NCBI GenBank assembly: GCA_001599915.1
Contig: BCIG01000005.1
Coordinates: 1-64,000 of the forward strand
From: Symbiotaphrina buchneri
Lineage: Eukaryota; Ascomycota; Symbiotaphrinales; Symbiotaphrinaceae
DNA: 64,000 nt
Direction: 5' to 3'
Shown: piece after piece, positions 1 to 11,082 of the stretch
Layout of the letters: each line of letters starts with the position of its first letter
Position numbering within the stretch: the stretch's first letter is position 1
The notes under the pieces: model-generated
The model's database searches: none
Told to the model about the DNA's origin: nothing
Seen by the model: the letters and a program-made list of their open reading frames with translations, nothing else
Made by a program: the position numbers and the translations under genes

Positions 1-190
1 GCCACCGCCTTCGCGTCCGGCCCGCCCATTGGCTCCCCGCCGGCGAGGCCGTCGATTCTGCCGCCAAACCCGGACCCCGTCATGCTCCTTCTAGTCGTAT
101 GTCGTGGCCTGGAACCAGATGACTACTTTCCTTCATCGGCGTGATGACCACGCCCATCACGCTCGCGTCGCTGACGGATCTTCGAATGTG
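1..190. other. GC-rich fragment at the left edge, possible end of an off-window gene
   Basis: The first 190 bases are much richer in G+C than what follows and are open for some distance in more than one frame, which suggests the edge of a gene lying mostly to the left. I could not recognise a protein family on either strand, and no start or stop can be assigned with confidence. The composition changes abruptly near position 190. Confidence 0.25.
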
Positions 191-776
191 TTTAGCTTAT
201 TCTTTACTAAGAGGAAAATGGTTTATATAAATTGATATAAGTAAGATACTTATTTACTTATCTATAGGAGTTTCTTTAGGATAAATACAGGAAAACAAGA
301 TGTAAAGAATAGATAAGAGTCATTTATATAGTGTTATTATAATTAATTATGTATCAAAAGGTAGTGAAGCTTCCTTATATGCTAAGCTCTAAGTATACAA
401 CTGGTGTTAATTAAGACAGTATTATAATTAAACCTTTTACCCTAAGAGAAGAAAAAGAAAAAGAAGGAGAAGAAGGAGAAAAGAGGGAAAAGGGGGAGGA
501 GAAGGGTATTAAGGTTAGGGAAAGGATAACAATTCCTTTATACAGGTAAACTTTAATATATAAAGCCTCTGCTTACAAGATTATCTAAAGATGATTGGCA
601 GAATACTTTAGTGTGTGCACCCCTTCTTTTGTAAGGTTAAACAATTATACAGGGTAGGAACAGGAACAGTATACTAGTTACTAGTATCAATATACAATCT
701 ATGTGTACCAGAATAATAGGATAATGATCTATGCACATGTTATACACCCTGTTGCATTCCAACTCTATCCCCCAAT
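190..776. other. AT-rich gene-free stretch with a polypurine tract
   Basis: This stretch is strongly AT-rich with many short A/T runs and no credible ORF. From about 440 to 525 it holds an almost pure purine tract (AAGAAGGAGAAG-like repeats). Such blocks in fungal genomes are often old repeats mutated by RIP, but no terminal repeats or coding relics were recognised, so its origin is open. Confidence 0.4.
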
Positions 777-3700
777 TCAGTATCCTTCCCAGCCCTTCGT
801 TTCCCGCATGTTTCTGTACCATTCCTGTACATAAGGCAATCCTACATGGGGACCGTACGGCTCTGTCTCCCACTGTGGTCGCGGCGGGGGAAGCCCAGTC
901 GCAGCTGTATAAGTGGCGGACAGCTCAGCGAGAGACCCGCCTCGATTGCAACCCTTTAGCTGTTGGGTCATCGATTTGCTGCGGGCGGCTGCCATCTCAG
1001 TACGAAGCTTGAGAGTATCGTCGTGAGCCACTTTGAAGTCCTGCCCGGTTAATACCACTCCGTAATTGGCTGCCGCGCCTTCCAGGGTTACCAGGCGTCG
1101 AGCGACATCTGTCGCCACGGCTTCAGGCGGGCGAGTCAGAGGATCGCCAATGCCTCCACCTCCCCATGTTACCCATTCGAGGACATCCCCTTTCTCAACA
1201 CGCGTGTGGTCCGACTTTGACCCAAGGTATATGCGAGGCGGTTTGGTGGCGTCGCGGCTGTATTGGTACAAGACTTTGCGAGATCGTGACCCTGGAAAAC
1301 CCCCATCACAACCCCAGGCCATGGTAAATGCGCGGTCATCGTGCAGGTTGATATCTCCTGCACATAAGAACCGGTACAGAGTCCTTTGGGCGTTTCCGCC
1401 TCGGTAGAATCCAGGGCCGCCACTGTCGGCCAAAGCTTCATTGACGTCAATCTGGAGGGGGTAGTAAAGTTCGATCGTCTCGATCGGTATTGACTTGATG
1501 GAAGGAAGCAGACAGTGACAGTCGGGCTATATATATCAAGAACGTGGTTGGTCAGTTGGTATCCCCGAATGGGGAGAAGAACACATACACCATCACCTGC
1601 GGGTCGAGCAGGAACACCACCAAAGCCGATCTGGTACAGGAGGAAGAATTCACCAGATGGTTTGAATCCGGAATAGAAGATATGAGGCGAGTCGGAAAAT
1701 CCGGCGGCGGCTCTATGCTCTGGCATTTGCTGACCCAATAATGCCTGGATCACGTCGAACACCCGTCCGAGTAAATGCGTCCGGCAACTCAAAGCTGCAG
1801 GATGGACCGGATTTAAGATGGAGCCTTTCGGGATGTCCACTTCTATGAGTTCGTTGGCTCCCCCGTTGACCAGCGTATGCGGATCCGTTATTGCCAACAG
1901 ATAATACCTTGTCGGCCATTAGTCAGCACAATGGCGGTTGCGGCCAAGCAATGTGTGTCACTCACACAATGTACATCTTGAACATTTGGAGGGAGAGGAG
2001 GTAATTGATAGAGTATTGGCTCTGCGGCGAGGTCCCATCCCAGTCAAAGTATAGTTTCCCATTTCGCTTTTTCATAGTGCATTTGATCGCATAGGGGCCG
2101 ACACCATGCCCGTCATCATCAATGAAGTCCATGAATTCAGCCGGCTCATCGGAGATGACAGTATCGATAATCTGTGATACTGCGGTTTTGTTCCTCTGCA
2201 GGAGCACCTCTGCAGCCGCTTTATAGACTCTACACATCACAGTTAGCGGGACTTGGTGACATCATCAGTTTGCTCGACATACTCCAGACCGTAGCGGCCG
2301 CACAGCTCCTGGACTCTTGATGCCGCAGTGTTACATGACGCCAAAAGTGCAAAACAATCGGCTCTGAACCAGTCAGCGGCTCTGGAATTCCGCGAAAGAA
2401 CTCTGATTAAATCCTGGTTGAGAACCCCTTTGGCATATAGTTTGACGACCGGGATCTGGAGGCCATCTTCAAATATGGTCCTGGCATCAATCGACAAACT
2501 CCCGGGCGTACTACCTTGAACATCACTTCTGAACCAGTCAGCGGCTCTGGAATTCCGCGAAAGAACTCTGATTAAATCCTGGTTGAGAACCCCTTTGGCA
2601 TATAGTTTGACGACCGGGATCTGGAGGCCATCTTCAAATATGGTCCTGGCATCAATCGACAAACTCCCGGGCGTACTACCTTGAACATCACTTCTGAACC
2701 AGTCAGCGGCTCTGGAATTCCGCGAAAGAACTCTGATTAAATCCTGGTTGAGAACCCCTTTGGCATATAGTTTGACGACCGGGATCTGGAGGCCATCTTC
2801 AAATATGGTCCTGGCATCAATCGACAAACTCCCGGGCGTACTACCTTGAACATCACTTCTGATGGTTAGATCAGGCAGACAGGATGATGGTTCTTGGGAC
2901 CTACGTGAAGTGACCAAAGTTGGCTGCCCAACCAACCAAATCTCCCTCGAAGAATATCGGAACAAGGAGAATAACATCGTTCAGGTGAGAAACCGCGCCT
3001 TCCATCTCATAAGCATCGTTCGTTATAAAAACATCACCTTCCTCTATAGAACCATTCCACACTTTGAGGAAGTCGGGGATGAAGCTGCCAAATTGTCCGA
3101 CAAGCATCTGGCCTTCGGCAGTTGTGACAACATTGAACTCATCCTGGAAAGGGGAGTCAGCACGTTGATTGTGTTTCCTGGGGGTTACAGACCTGTTGCT
3201 CTCGAATCCCAGGTGACATGGACGCTCGAAGTACAAGCGTATCCATCTCCCGTCGAATGGATGCCAGAGCCGATGAAATGAGCGTTGGGATAATAGAGTC
3301 TTCCGACACATATTTTCTTGCAGCATCAGGCGCCAAGGACAGCTCACGCTTAGTCGATTGGGTTTGGCGTCTCGGATTGATAACGATGTTGCGTTTGTTG
3401 TCGATTTTTGCGACATATCCTGGAAGGACCAGCGTATTCGAGTCCATTTCATTGATGACACAGGGTCCATACAGGACGGTCCCTGGTGTGCTTATGCCAT
3501 TACGGTCCCAAAGGATGGCCTCAACCTTCTCTTGCTTGTAGTAGATCTGAATTCTCGAGATAATAGCTGATTGGGTAGGGGCTATCTCTTCATCAGCGCC
3601 GTCAAACACAGAGCTTCCGACTTCAGCAGAGTCATCCGACACGATTACTCGAAGCCTCATAAGCTCGATCTGGTACTGAGCCATGACGAACGTAAAGCGA

Positions 3701-5638
3701 CGATGATGTTCAACTTCGAAACTCTTTCGCAGTGCTGCCTGGACCTCTTCAACGCTGTCATTCAGACTGCTTTGATCAACGGTCACTGTCATCTCTTGGG
3801 ATTGCCCCTGGTACCGTAAATCCACTTGATAAACGGTTTTCACCTTCTCCAATATGTGACCCGAACTGGAACCATTGACTTTTGAGCGGCAGACATTCTC
3901 AATCTCCAAGAAGCGTGCCCGAAAGTCTTCCAGGTCAAGTGCAGACAGTGGTTTGATGTAAGAAGACGTCTTCTCATGACTCAGCTTCGTGACAACATCG
4001 CCTTGGGCACACAAAATGCCTGGCGAAGGAGGGATGATAACGGGCCATGACCCGAGCAGCTCACCGACAGCATTTGCATGCAGGGGACCAGCACCACCAA
4101 AAACAACAAGTGCGAAGTCTTTGGGATCGTATCCTTGCTCGACCGACACGACTCGGACGGCGCCGTACATGGTCTCATTGACGAGATCAATTATACCCTG
4201 CGCACAGTCCTCCACGCTTATGCCCATTTCTGTTGCCAGATTTGAGATGGCAGCCACCGCAGCGTTGACGTCTAGCACGAAGTCTCCTCCAAGTAATCTT
4301 GGAGGCAGATACCCAAGCACTAGATTAGCATCAGTCACAGTTGGCTCACGGCCGCCTTTTCTGTAGCAAGCAGGCCCAGGATTTGCACCGGCGCTTTCAG
4401 GTCCCACACGCAGGTGCTTGCTCAAAGAACTGTATTTTGCAATCGAGCCACCACCAGCTCCCACCGTGTGAACATCGATAGATGGTGCTTTCACACTCAG
4501 TGTCCCAACTACTGTCTCTCTGCGAACAGCCGGTGATGCAGCAGGGATCAAAGCGCAATCTGAGGAAGTCCCACCCACGTCCAAGGTGATGACGTTCGGG
4601 TAATCATTTCCGATCTCATGACATACGCCTCGGACGCCACCTGCCGGTCCTGACCTTTCCAGCGGTTCAAGTCAGTAGTGTTCGTTCCAAGACCTTGTAG
4701 CATCTGAAAACATAAGACTCACATGAGGAGGTTGACTGGCAATTCCTGAGCAACCTCAAGGCTGGTCAACCCGCCATCGCTCTTCAGTATTCGGATCATA
4801 TCGCTATCATCCTTCAAGACGGTACTCAGATGACCGATGTATCGCTTGATGGTGGGCTTGACAAGAGAATTTGCTGCAGTGGTGACGGTTCGTTCGTATT
4901 CTCCAACTTCCGGAAGGACTTCACTCGAGAGAACGATCTCTGCATCCGGAAACTCTTCGCGGGCGATGCGCGCGGCTTCGGCCTCGTGGACATTGTTGCT
5001 GAAGGAGTTGATAAGGCTGATGCAGATGACATCTGGACATTGTGTCTTTAGCTGTGTCAGGTTCCGCCGCAGTCCGTCAACATCCAGGGGTTTGACGATG
5101 CTGCCATCGATAGCAACACGTTCGGGAGCATCCACGGTCAGCTCCAGGGGGATTACTGGTTTTGGGACTTCCCACGTGAGCCAAGCTCCGAGGCTTCCAG
5201 GAATCTGAGAGCGTCTAAGATTCAAGACATCTTTGTTGCCCGCTGTCACAATCAGCGCGGCCTTGCTTCCTTTCCCTTCGAGGATGGCATTTGTTGCTAT
5301 AACTCAACTCAGATCAGATCAAAGAGATACGGCGTATTGGAAACAAACCAACTGTGGTCCCATGGTGAATATGGTCGAACCTGCCAGACCATCCGTGACT
5401 GCTTTCCAGAGTCTTTCTCGCTTTGTCGATAGCCTGCTTGACGCCCACGCTCTGATCAGGCGCAGTCGATAGCGCCTTGGCGCGTACCAGTTCGCCAGAG
5501 GGAGTGATGACACACACGTCTGTAAACGTGCCCTATGACTGTCAACTCCATAGGGCACCCGGGCTGATATTTGAGCATACTTACTCCGACGTCGACACCT
5601 AGCCTGTAACCGGAAGACGGCTGAGATGAAGCACCCAT
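777..5638 (-). CDS. Fused HyuA-HyuB hydantoinase/5-oxoprolinase family protein with internal triplication
   Basis: Enzymes of this family hydrolyse cyclic imides such as 5-oxoproline or (N-methyl)hydantoins, usually with ATP, in the cytosol. The start at 5638 gives an N-terminal HyuA half: once an intron is removed after GVDVG the text reads GVDVGGTFTDVCVI, the ATP-binding signature, followed by HHGTTV and, near 4590, LDVGGTSSDCAL. The HyuB half begins after a 48-nt intron (3145-3192) that restores SPGIREQQDEFNVV, and continues with FITNDAYEMEGAVSHLNDV, GGANELIEVDIPKGS and WGGGGIGDPLTR to the stop at 777. Further introns lie near 5530-5570, 5300-5356, 4655-4722, 2859-2904 and 2230-2275. A 55-residue segment of HyuB is present three times in tandem (see repeat entry), so the protein is about 110 residues longer than normal unless splicing removes copies. 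The exact substrate cannot be told. It is divergent from the amino-acid permease at 6196, in line with nitrogen scavenging. Confidence 0.88.
2364..2858 (-). repeat. Perfect 165-bp tandem triplication inside the HyuB domain
   Basis: Three head-to-tail copies (2858-2694, 2693-2529, 2528-2364 in transcript order) look identical base for base. Each encodes 55 residues in frame, starting SDVQGSTPGSLS and ending RNSRAADWFR. Ordinary HyuB proteins have this segment once. The outer borders share the microhomology TCAGA, and each copy begins exactly at the 3' splice site of the preceding intron (2859-2904). Confidence 0.95.
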
Positions 5639-6195
5639 TCTGAGATGAAAGGCTTGCGTTGGAAGATCTGAGTTGAACCCGAGCGCAAGAACCGGTTTAT
5701 GTACCTTTCTATATATCGCCCACTGTTGGCCTCACACAATCACCCCATGGCCATTGAGGCGAGAGTAGCCGGCGAACAGAGCGAATAGAATAGGGATAGT
5801 GTTGTGGAGCATTTCCGGTCATGCTTACTCAAGCAGACTCCTTGCTCGAATGCAATTCTAGGCCTTTGATACTTATCTATGGTCTAACCGAAGATGTTCG
5901 CACCGGCTCCGACCATTCTGCGGCCTGAGCGGGATTCAGTTTGTCAGTAGTCGGAGTCATTATTGACAGTCCGTCTCTCTTATCTGAACGTCCGTGCTCA
6001 TTGGGTAAATCCACTTGGGTAGACAGATCTGGCCTCCTTCGCCCTAGGCCTGCTACAAGGGAAGGGACATATTTATTCTTCTTCTGCCTGGTCCCCACCC
6101 TCTTCCGGGGTCCCATGCTCTCATCCTGGGAACCAAGATTGCAAGCCTTGAGAATTGCAGGCCCTAAAAGGAACAAGATAATATTGCGTCCATCA
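5639..6195. promoter_or_regulatory. Divergent promoter region, hydantoinase / amino-acid permease
   Basis: This gap of about 560 bp lies between two 5' ends pointing away from each other and should carry both promoters. An ORF on the + strand runs through its right part (from 5941) in frame with the permease, but conserved permease sequence begins only after position 6300, so I treat the upstream part as leader. No certain regulator site was identified. Confidence 0.5.
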
Positions 6196-8052
6196 ATGTC
6201 CGTCGATATGAAAGATGGCAATGACAAGAAGGCTACGGCCAGCCCTCTTCCAGAAGCCGAGACCACAGTTACAAGAGGGACCATGTTGGACCCAAGGGAG
6301 CAACTAGAAATCTTCCAGCCCGACAAGGATGTCAATTTCCGTACCGTCGGCTGGATTCGTGCAACCTTCATTTTCTTAAAAGGTCAGCAATTCCACCTTC
6401 TGTTTGACAACGCTCTCCGCTAACGGAAGCCAGTGCTTTTCGCAACCGGCGTTCTGAGCATTCCTACGGCTATGGTGTCTCTCGGTTCGTAGAAGCCCTA
6501 CTGAGTCTAGAGGTCAGCGCTGATCTTGTCAAAGGTGCTGTTGGGGGCGCGCTATCGGTTATTGCTTGGGGTGCATTTAACACTTGTGATTTCTGGCCCT
6601 TGATCCGTGCCACCTAGGCGATAGCTGAAACCTTGACAGATAATGCCATCGTACAAGGGAACTTCAGAAATTCCCACGCCGGTTGCCATACCATCGCAGA
6701 CATGGCCCAAGTCGTCGGTGGTCCGTGGTTAAAGGAGATCGTGGGGGTACTCTACTTGCTTGCGTAAGGCGTTGATCATCTTCACCTTCCTCTTCGACCT
6801 AAATTCTAACATGCCGAAAGCTGGATTCTGGCCACAGGGTCCGGAATCGTAGGTGTCGCCACTGGGTTGAATGCTCTTTCACATCACGCAGCGTGCACTG
6901 TCTGGTGGTCTTTCATCGCCACCGTCGTGGTCATCGCCATGGCTTCTGTCCGCAAGTTCCACCAGATTGGATGGCTTAGTTGGGCTGGATTTGTGTCTAT
7001 CTTCATCGCCGTTATAGTTGTTGTGTGAGGATCTATCTGACCTCAAAAACCATTGATATTCATCTAACGCAGGATCCTAGTATTGGAGTCACCACAAGAG
7101 ATCGCCCGGCAGCTGCGCCCCAGACAGGACCGTATGAGCTTGGCTACTACGCGATTGCACATCCCGGCTTCATTGCGGGAATGACCGCCTCCTCTACCAT
7201 CTTTGTTTCGTCGTCGGGCACATCAGCCTTCCTGCCAGTTATTGCCGAGATGAAGAACCCCAAAGAATATAACAAAGCTGTGTACGCCGCTATGGCCTTT
7301 GTCAACGCGACCTACTTGGCGTTCAGCTTAGTTGTGTACCATTGGTGCGGGCAGTGGGTTGCAAGCCCTTCTCTCGGTGTAAGTGCTTCCACCCAAGAAA
7401 CAAACAATCAAAGCCTTACAGGCGCCCTAGAGTGCGGGCCAAACGATGAAGATGGTCTCATACGGCATCGGTCTAGTGGGACTGTTTGTCAGTGCCTGCC
7501 TGTTCCTCCATGTCGCTTCAAAATATCTCTTCGTTCGCATCTTACGGAACAGCGTCCACTTGCAGTCGAACACTGTAGTACATTGGACTGTGTGGATGTA
7601 AGTATCGCCCAGCACTTCTGTGCATTTTCCGCGAAAGTACAAGCTCATCATATCTATAGGAGTTGTACAATCGGCCTCGGAGCTCTCTCTTTCATTCTGG
7701 CGGAAGCCGTTCCTGTATTCAACTACCTTCTTTCCTTACTAGGGTCGGTTTGCTTCGCACCTCTGGCAATGATCCTTCCCGCCTGGTTTTGGCTTCATGA
7801 CCACGGTGGCTTTAGGTCGGCTGGATTACTGAAGGCCGCGGTTTACTGGCTACACTGGGGAATGGTCTTGCTTGGACTCTTCTTTCTCACAGGTGGAACC
7901 TATGCCACTGTACAACAGATTATCGATTCTTATAACTCTGGGGGCATCGGTGAGTTTCCAACGCTTGACAGATGGGCAAGAAGATCAGTGACTAAAGCCA
8001 CTCTTCTGCAGGGTCTGCCTTTTCCTGTGCCGACAATTCAAATTCGTCCTAG
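6196..8052 (+). CDS. Amino-acid permease, AAAP family
   Basis: A plasma- or vacuolar-membrane transporter that moves amino acids with protons. The chosen ATG (6196) starts a hydrophilic N-terminus, then RTVGWIRATFIFLK and, after an intron, VLFATGVLSIPTAM, the typical first helix of fungal AAAP proteins related to Neurospora MTR. Later exons give CHTIADMAQVVGGPWLKE, the TM run around 6840-7030 and GTSAFLPVIAEMKNPKEYNKA, a family hallmark, followed by more membrane helices to the end. At least six short introns are needed. The last runs from GTGAGT near 7950 to CAG at about 8011 and leads to a short tail ending in TAG at 8050-8052. About ten to eleven membrane segments are visible. Placed head-to-head with the hydantoinase gene, it probably imports the substrate or recovers the product. 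Confidence 0.85.
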
Positions 8053-8381
8053 ATGGGATGAAAAGCCGTCATGACAGTAGGAGTAGTTGTCTTCCGTATT
8101 TGTGTCGGACGTGGAGATGGTAGTGTCGAAGCAGGGATGGAAGGATGTCTAATACCATTGAAGGCATTTTGTACCACTATCTCTTGATGAGTTGTAGTTG
8201 CTTTTGTTCCTTGTGTTTTTGTAATTCGAATCATAGTAGCCGTTTTAACTGCAGAATCTGAAAAAGCGAGAAATAAATACAAGTGCAGTATTATAGCAGC
8301 ATATATACTTTCGATTGAGCTGCTCGCCTTTGACTAACTCCAGCAACATAGAAAATAATAACGCGCAGAAGAAATTTTCCA
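8053..8381. other. Short intergenic region between convergent genes
   Basis: About 330 bp between the 3' ends of the permease (+) and the amidase (-). It is fairly AT-rich and probably holds both 3' untranslated regions and polyadenylation signals. A 77-residue minus-strand ORF at 8049-8282 has no recognisable features and is left out. Confidence 0.5.
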
Positions 8382-10520
8382 TCAAGTCGGTCCGAGGCTT
8401 TGTGCTTCGTTGTCTAGGAGTAGCAATTCTCCGCTTGGTCTCGACCGTTCCGATTTTGCAATGATCACGGCCATCGCCTGAGCCGGGGGATTTCCATAAG
8501 CTGAATTACCAGTTCCGCTCCGGCGGTAGGGAAGAGTGACTGTCACCTTCCAGAACCCTGTCTCGTCTGGATGAAATGCACCATGGTGCGACGGCTCGCC
8601 CTGCACGAACACCTCTAGCTCAATGCACTGGCAAGCCATCGAGGATTCCATAGCCGTCCCTTCAATAAGGACAGCTATCTCCCCGGCAGCGGTTTTCATT
8701 TGCTTAACGTCCTTCACTGCCAACTGCACTCGCTCCTTGAGCCAGCATGCCTCTGGCACAATGTTGGCGTCATTTAACGAAATGGAGTCGCTCGGCAGTG
8801 GTGGAGTGAGTGAAGGACAGACGCGTCTTCGAGTCCGTTGTTCGTAAGCATGCGCGTATGCCAGGAGCTCGGCGTCGTGGTACGCCTTTCCGAGGAACGT
8901 CAAGTTGATGGGCATCTGGGAACCGGGCATGCTTCCCATGTTCACGCTGACGGTGGGAATCCCCAGATGTCGAATTACCCGGTTGCCGTGAGAGAACTTT
9001 ACACCGTTGCGTAAGCCGGCGACGGCGCTCTCCAGATTTGTTTCGATGTCAGCACGGGCCACGTCACCGTTCGCAGGAAAGACGACCAGGTCCAAATTTT
9101 GCTGATCCATCCAATCCTCGAGATCTCGTTCTCGTTGGGCTTCGAGGGATTTGAGCGCACTCTCGACGTCGATCTTGTCGAAGAATTTTTCCAGCTGACC
9201 GTCTCGGACTAACTGTACTATCCTGGCGTATGAAAGATGATTCTTGGAATTGATGATCTGATCCGGAAGGTAATTGTCAGGTTTGGGAAATATCAAGTTC
9301 GGATCGACGGCTTCGAGGCTTGGATACCTGGGATCCTTAGCCCATTGAAGAAATCGCTCCCATGTAAGCGCTATCAATTCCTCCCTTTCAATACTGAACC
9401 ACTCCGAGGGGCACCCTTCAATTGATGCTGGGAGGTCGGAGGAGTCGGTAGATTCGTAGTTGGTTAGGACAGGAAACTGGGTCTCGATAATGGTTGCGCC
9501 CATAGACTGAAGGTCCGATTGCGCCTGCTTCCACAAATCAAGGACCCAATCGGCCACGAAACTCGGTTTCGTTGTTGTGTCTTCGATGCCGATGAATATT
9601 TTTGGTACACCAACGCGCTTGCCGCTGAGGGCACCAGTAGTTATCATTGGTCCTGCTATGGAATGTTGAGCAGAACGGATTCGGTCGGCAGGAAGAACAC
9701 ATTGGTCAATCCAGAAGTCACCTTCTTCTTCTTCAGAACCGGCAGCAACGAGTGTTTCGAGGACTTTTAGCATATCCTGCACAGACCGAGTCATGGGGAC
9801 CACCACGTCGCAGCTCGCATACAGCGGCCAAAGTCCACGACATGAAATCAACCCACGGGAAGGCGTATATGCGACCAACGCATTGTTCGATGCTGGGGAG
9901 CGCCCCGACGAGACAGTCTCCGATCCTAAACCGAAGGCCGCAAAACTGGCGGCGGTAGAGGTGGCGCATCCATTCGAGGATCCAGATGCAAATGCCGCCG
10001 TTAGGTAGTCCAAGTTGTAGGGGCTTTCGGCACGCCCGTACAGGCCACGCTGCATGCCCCCTGCTGCCATGGGCGGCATGTTGGTCTTCCCTATGAGTAC
10101 TGCCCCCGCTTCACGAAGACGCTCCACCACGAGTGCATCGTGCCCTGGCCGGAGGTCATGAAAGGCAGGAGACCCTGCTGCTGCTGTCATTCCGCGGACA
10201 GCGAAATTATCCTTGATGGTGAAAGGTATTCCTTCTAGTGGACGGACTAGAAGCCCTGCGGCGCGGCGATCGTCCGACGCCGCAGCTTCTTGGAACACAT
10301 TCGGATTGATGAGAGGCACAGAATTGAGCTGGATGCCGCCCCAGTCATACTTGGCGATCCGATGCATGTACTTCGACACGAGCCCGACGGCTGTTATATC
10401 CCCTGTCGCCAACGCGTCGCTAAGTTCCAGGATGGAGGGATCCACGATGTTGGCCATGTTCACAGAAGTAACAGAAGTCATCCAAATTCGGCGAGGAGGG
10501 CGACGCAGCCAGATTGCCAA
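8382..10520 (-). CDS. Amidase (amidase-signature family)
   Basis: Hydrolyses an amide bond to acid plus ammonia or amine with a Ser-cisSer-Lys triad. A single open frame of 712 residues contains the catalytic-lysine region GIPFTIKDNFAVRG (residues about 98-111), the glycine/serine loop FASGSSNGCATSTAA and the nucleophile loop GSETVSSGRSPAS, which corresponds to the usual GSDTGGSIRxPA. The usual GG of that loop is VS here. Met codons at residues 14 and 22 (MTSVTSV, MANIVD) are also credible starts; homology begins just after the last one. The protein is longer than most amidases: about 150 residues at the C-terminus form a separate, probably beta-rich region of unknown role. No secretion signal is seen, so it is likely cytosolic. 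It lies tail-to-tail with the permease and head-to-head with the double regulator. Confidence 0.85.
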   Translation of the reverse strand: MAIWLRRPPRRIWMTSVTSVNMANIVDPSILELSDALATGDITAVGLVSKYMHRIAKYDWGGIQLNSVPLINPNVFQEAAASDDRRAAGLLVRPLEGIPFTIKDNFAVRGMTAAAGSPAFHDLRPGHDALVVERLREAGAVLIGKTNMPPMAAGGMQRGLYGRAESPYNLDYLTAAFASGSSNGCATSTAASFAAFGLGSETVSSGRSPASNNALVAYTPSRGLISCRGLWPLYASCDVVVPMTRSVQDMLKVLETLVAAGSEEEEGDFWIDQCVLPADRIRSAQHSIAGPMITTGALSGKRVGVPKIFIGIEDTTTKPSFVADWVLDLWKQAQSDLQSMGATIIETQFPVLTNYESTDSSDLPASIEGCPSEWFSIEREELIALTWERFLQWAKDPRYPSLEAVDPNLIFPKPDNYLPDQIINSKNHLSYARIVQLVRDGQLEKFFDKIDVESALKSLEAQRERDLEDWMDQQNLDLVVFPANGDVARADIETNLESAVAGLRNGVKFSHGNRVIRHLGIPTVSVNMGSMPGSQMPINLTFLGKAYHDAELLAYAHAYEQRTRRRVCPSLTPPLPSDSISLNDANIVPEACWLKERVQLAVKDVKQMKTAAGEIAVLIEGTAMESSMACQCIELEVFVQGEPSHHGAFHPDETGFWKVTVTLPYRRSGTGNSAYGNPPAQAMAVIIAKSERSRPSGELLLLDNEAQSLGPT

Positions 10521-11082
10521 CCATGCAGTCCTTGGCTGCTAATACCCAGGGCAGACAGCTTTAGGGAGAGAGAAACTGCAGTTGCTCTGGGCTCAATGCC
10601 ATCGTGAAGGATGCCTTGAGGATACCTGGTTTCGCGGCCCAAGATAGACTTAATGTCGGGTCACTGATCCGCGACAAAGGGGTTAAGCGTCCCTTGTAAT
10701 CTTAGGCCACGCCGTAGCCAGGCGGATCTGGGCCCGGATCAAATCCGATACAATCCGGGCTCCACTTACCTGCGTCCAGTAAAGGTTGATCCATCGCGGT
10801 AAAAAAGGAGCAGGGGCGGATTGAGGTACCTTGGCAGTTCCGAGTTGGATTTAAGGCTTACTGGAGCTAGCCTAGGACTTACGCTAAGGAAGGAAGTCGG
10901 AGCAACCCGGCCAGATCCTTCCTATCTGGGTCGCTAGATATCCGACTCAAAGCTTACCTCGTCCTTGGCAGTCGCCATCGGAACGACACATGGATACCGG
11001 TAGATACGCACGCCGGAATGAAGTCCTCGACAGCCCTGGGGCCCGAACCCTCGAAGTAGGCAGCTGAGACGGTTAGGCAATC
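10521..11082. promoter_or_regulatory. Divergent promoter region, amidase / double regulator
   Basis: About 560 bp separate the 5' ends of the amidase and the transcription factor. The centre carries a cluster of CGGAT/ATCCG half-sites (next entry) of the kind bound by Zn2Cys6 proteins, so shared control by the neighbouring regulator is plausible. Confidence 0.5.
10723..10757. promoter_or_regulatory. Candidate Zn2Cys6 operator: nested CGGAT/ATCCG palindrome
   Basis: CGGAT occurs at 10723-10727 and 10735-10739, and its complement ATCCG at 10743-10747 and 10753-10757. The inner pair forms the perfect palindrome CGGATCAAATCCG (a CGG-N7-CCG site). Zn2Cys6 dimers bind inverted CGG half-sites, and the adjacent regulator carries two such domains, so two stacked sites are notable. 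Binding is inferred, not shown. Confidence 0.45.

Noticed and set aside
520-535. GGTTAGGG as telomeric repeat
   Set aside because: A single occurrence, not a tandem array. Chance match in a purine-rich tract.
5941-6195. N-terminal extension of the amino-acid permease from the upstream ATG at 5941
   Set aside because: The extra residues look like translated leader (Arg/Pro/Leu-rich, no family match). The ATG at 6196 gives a normal polar N-terminus.
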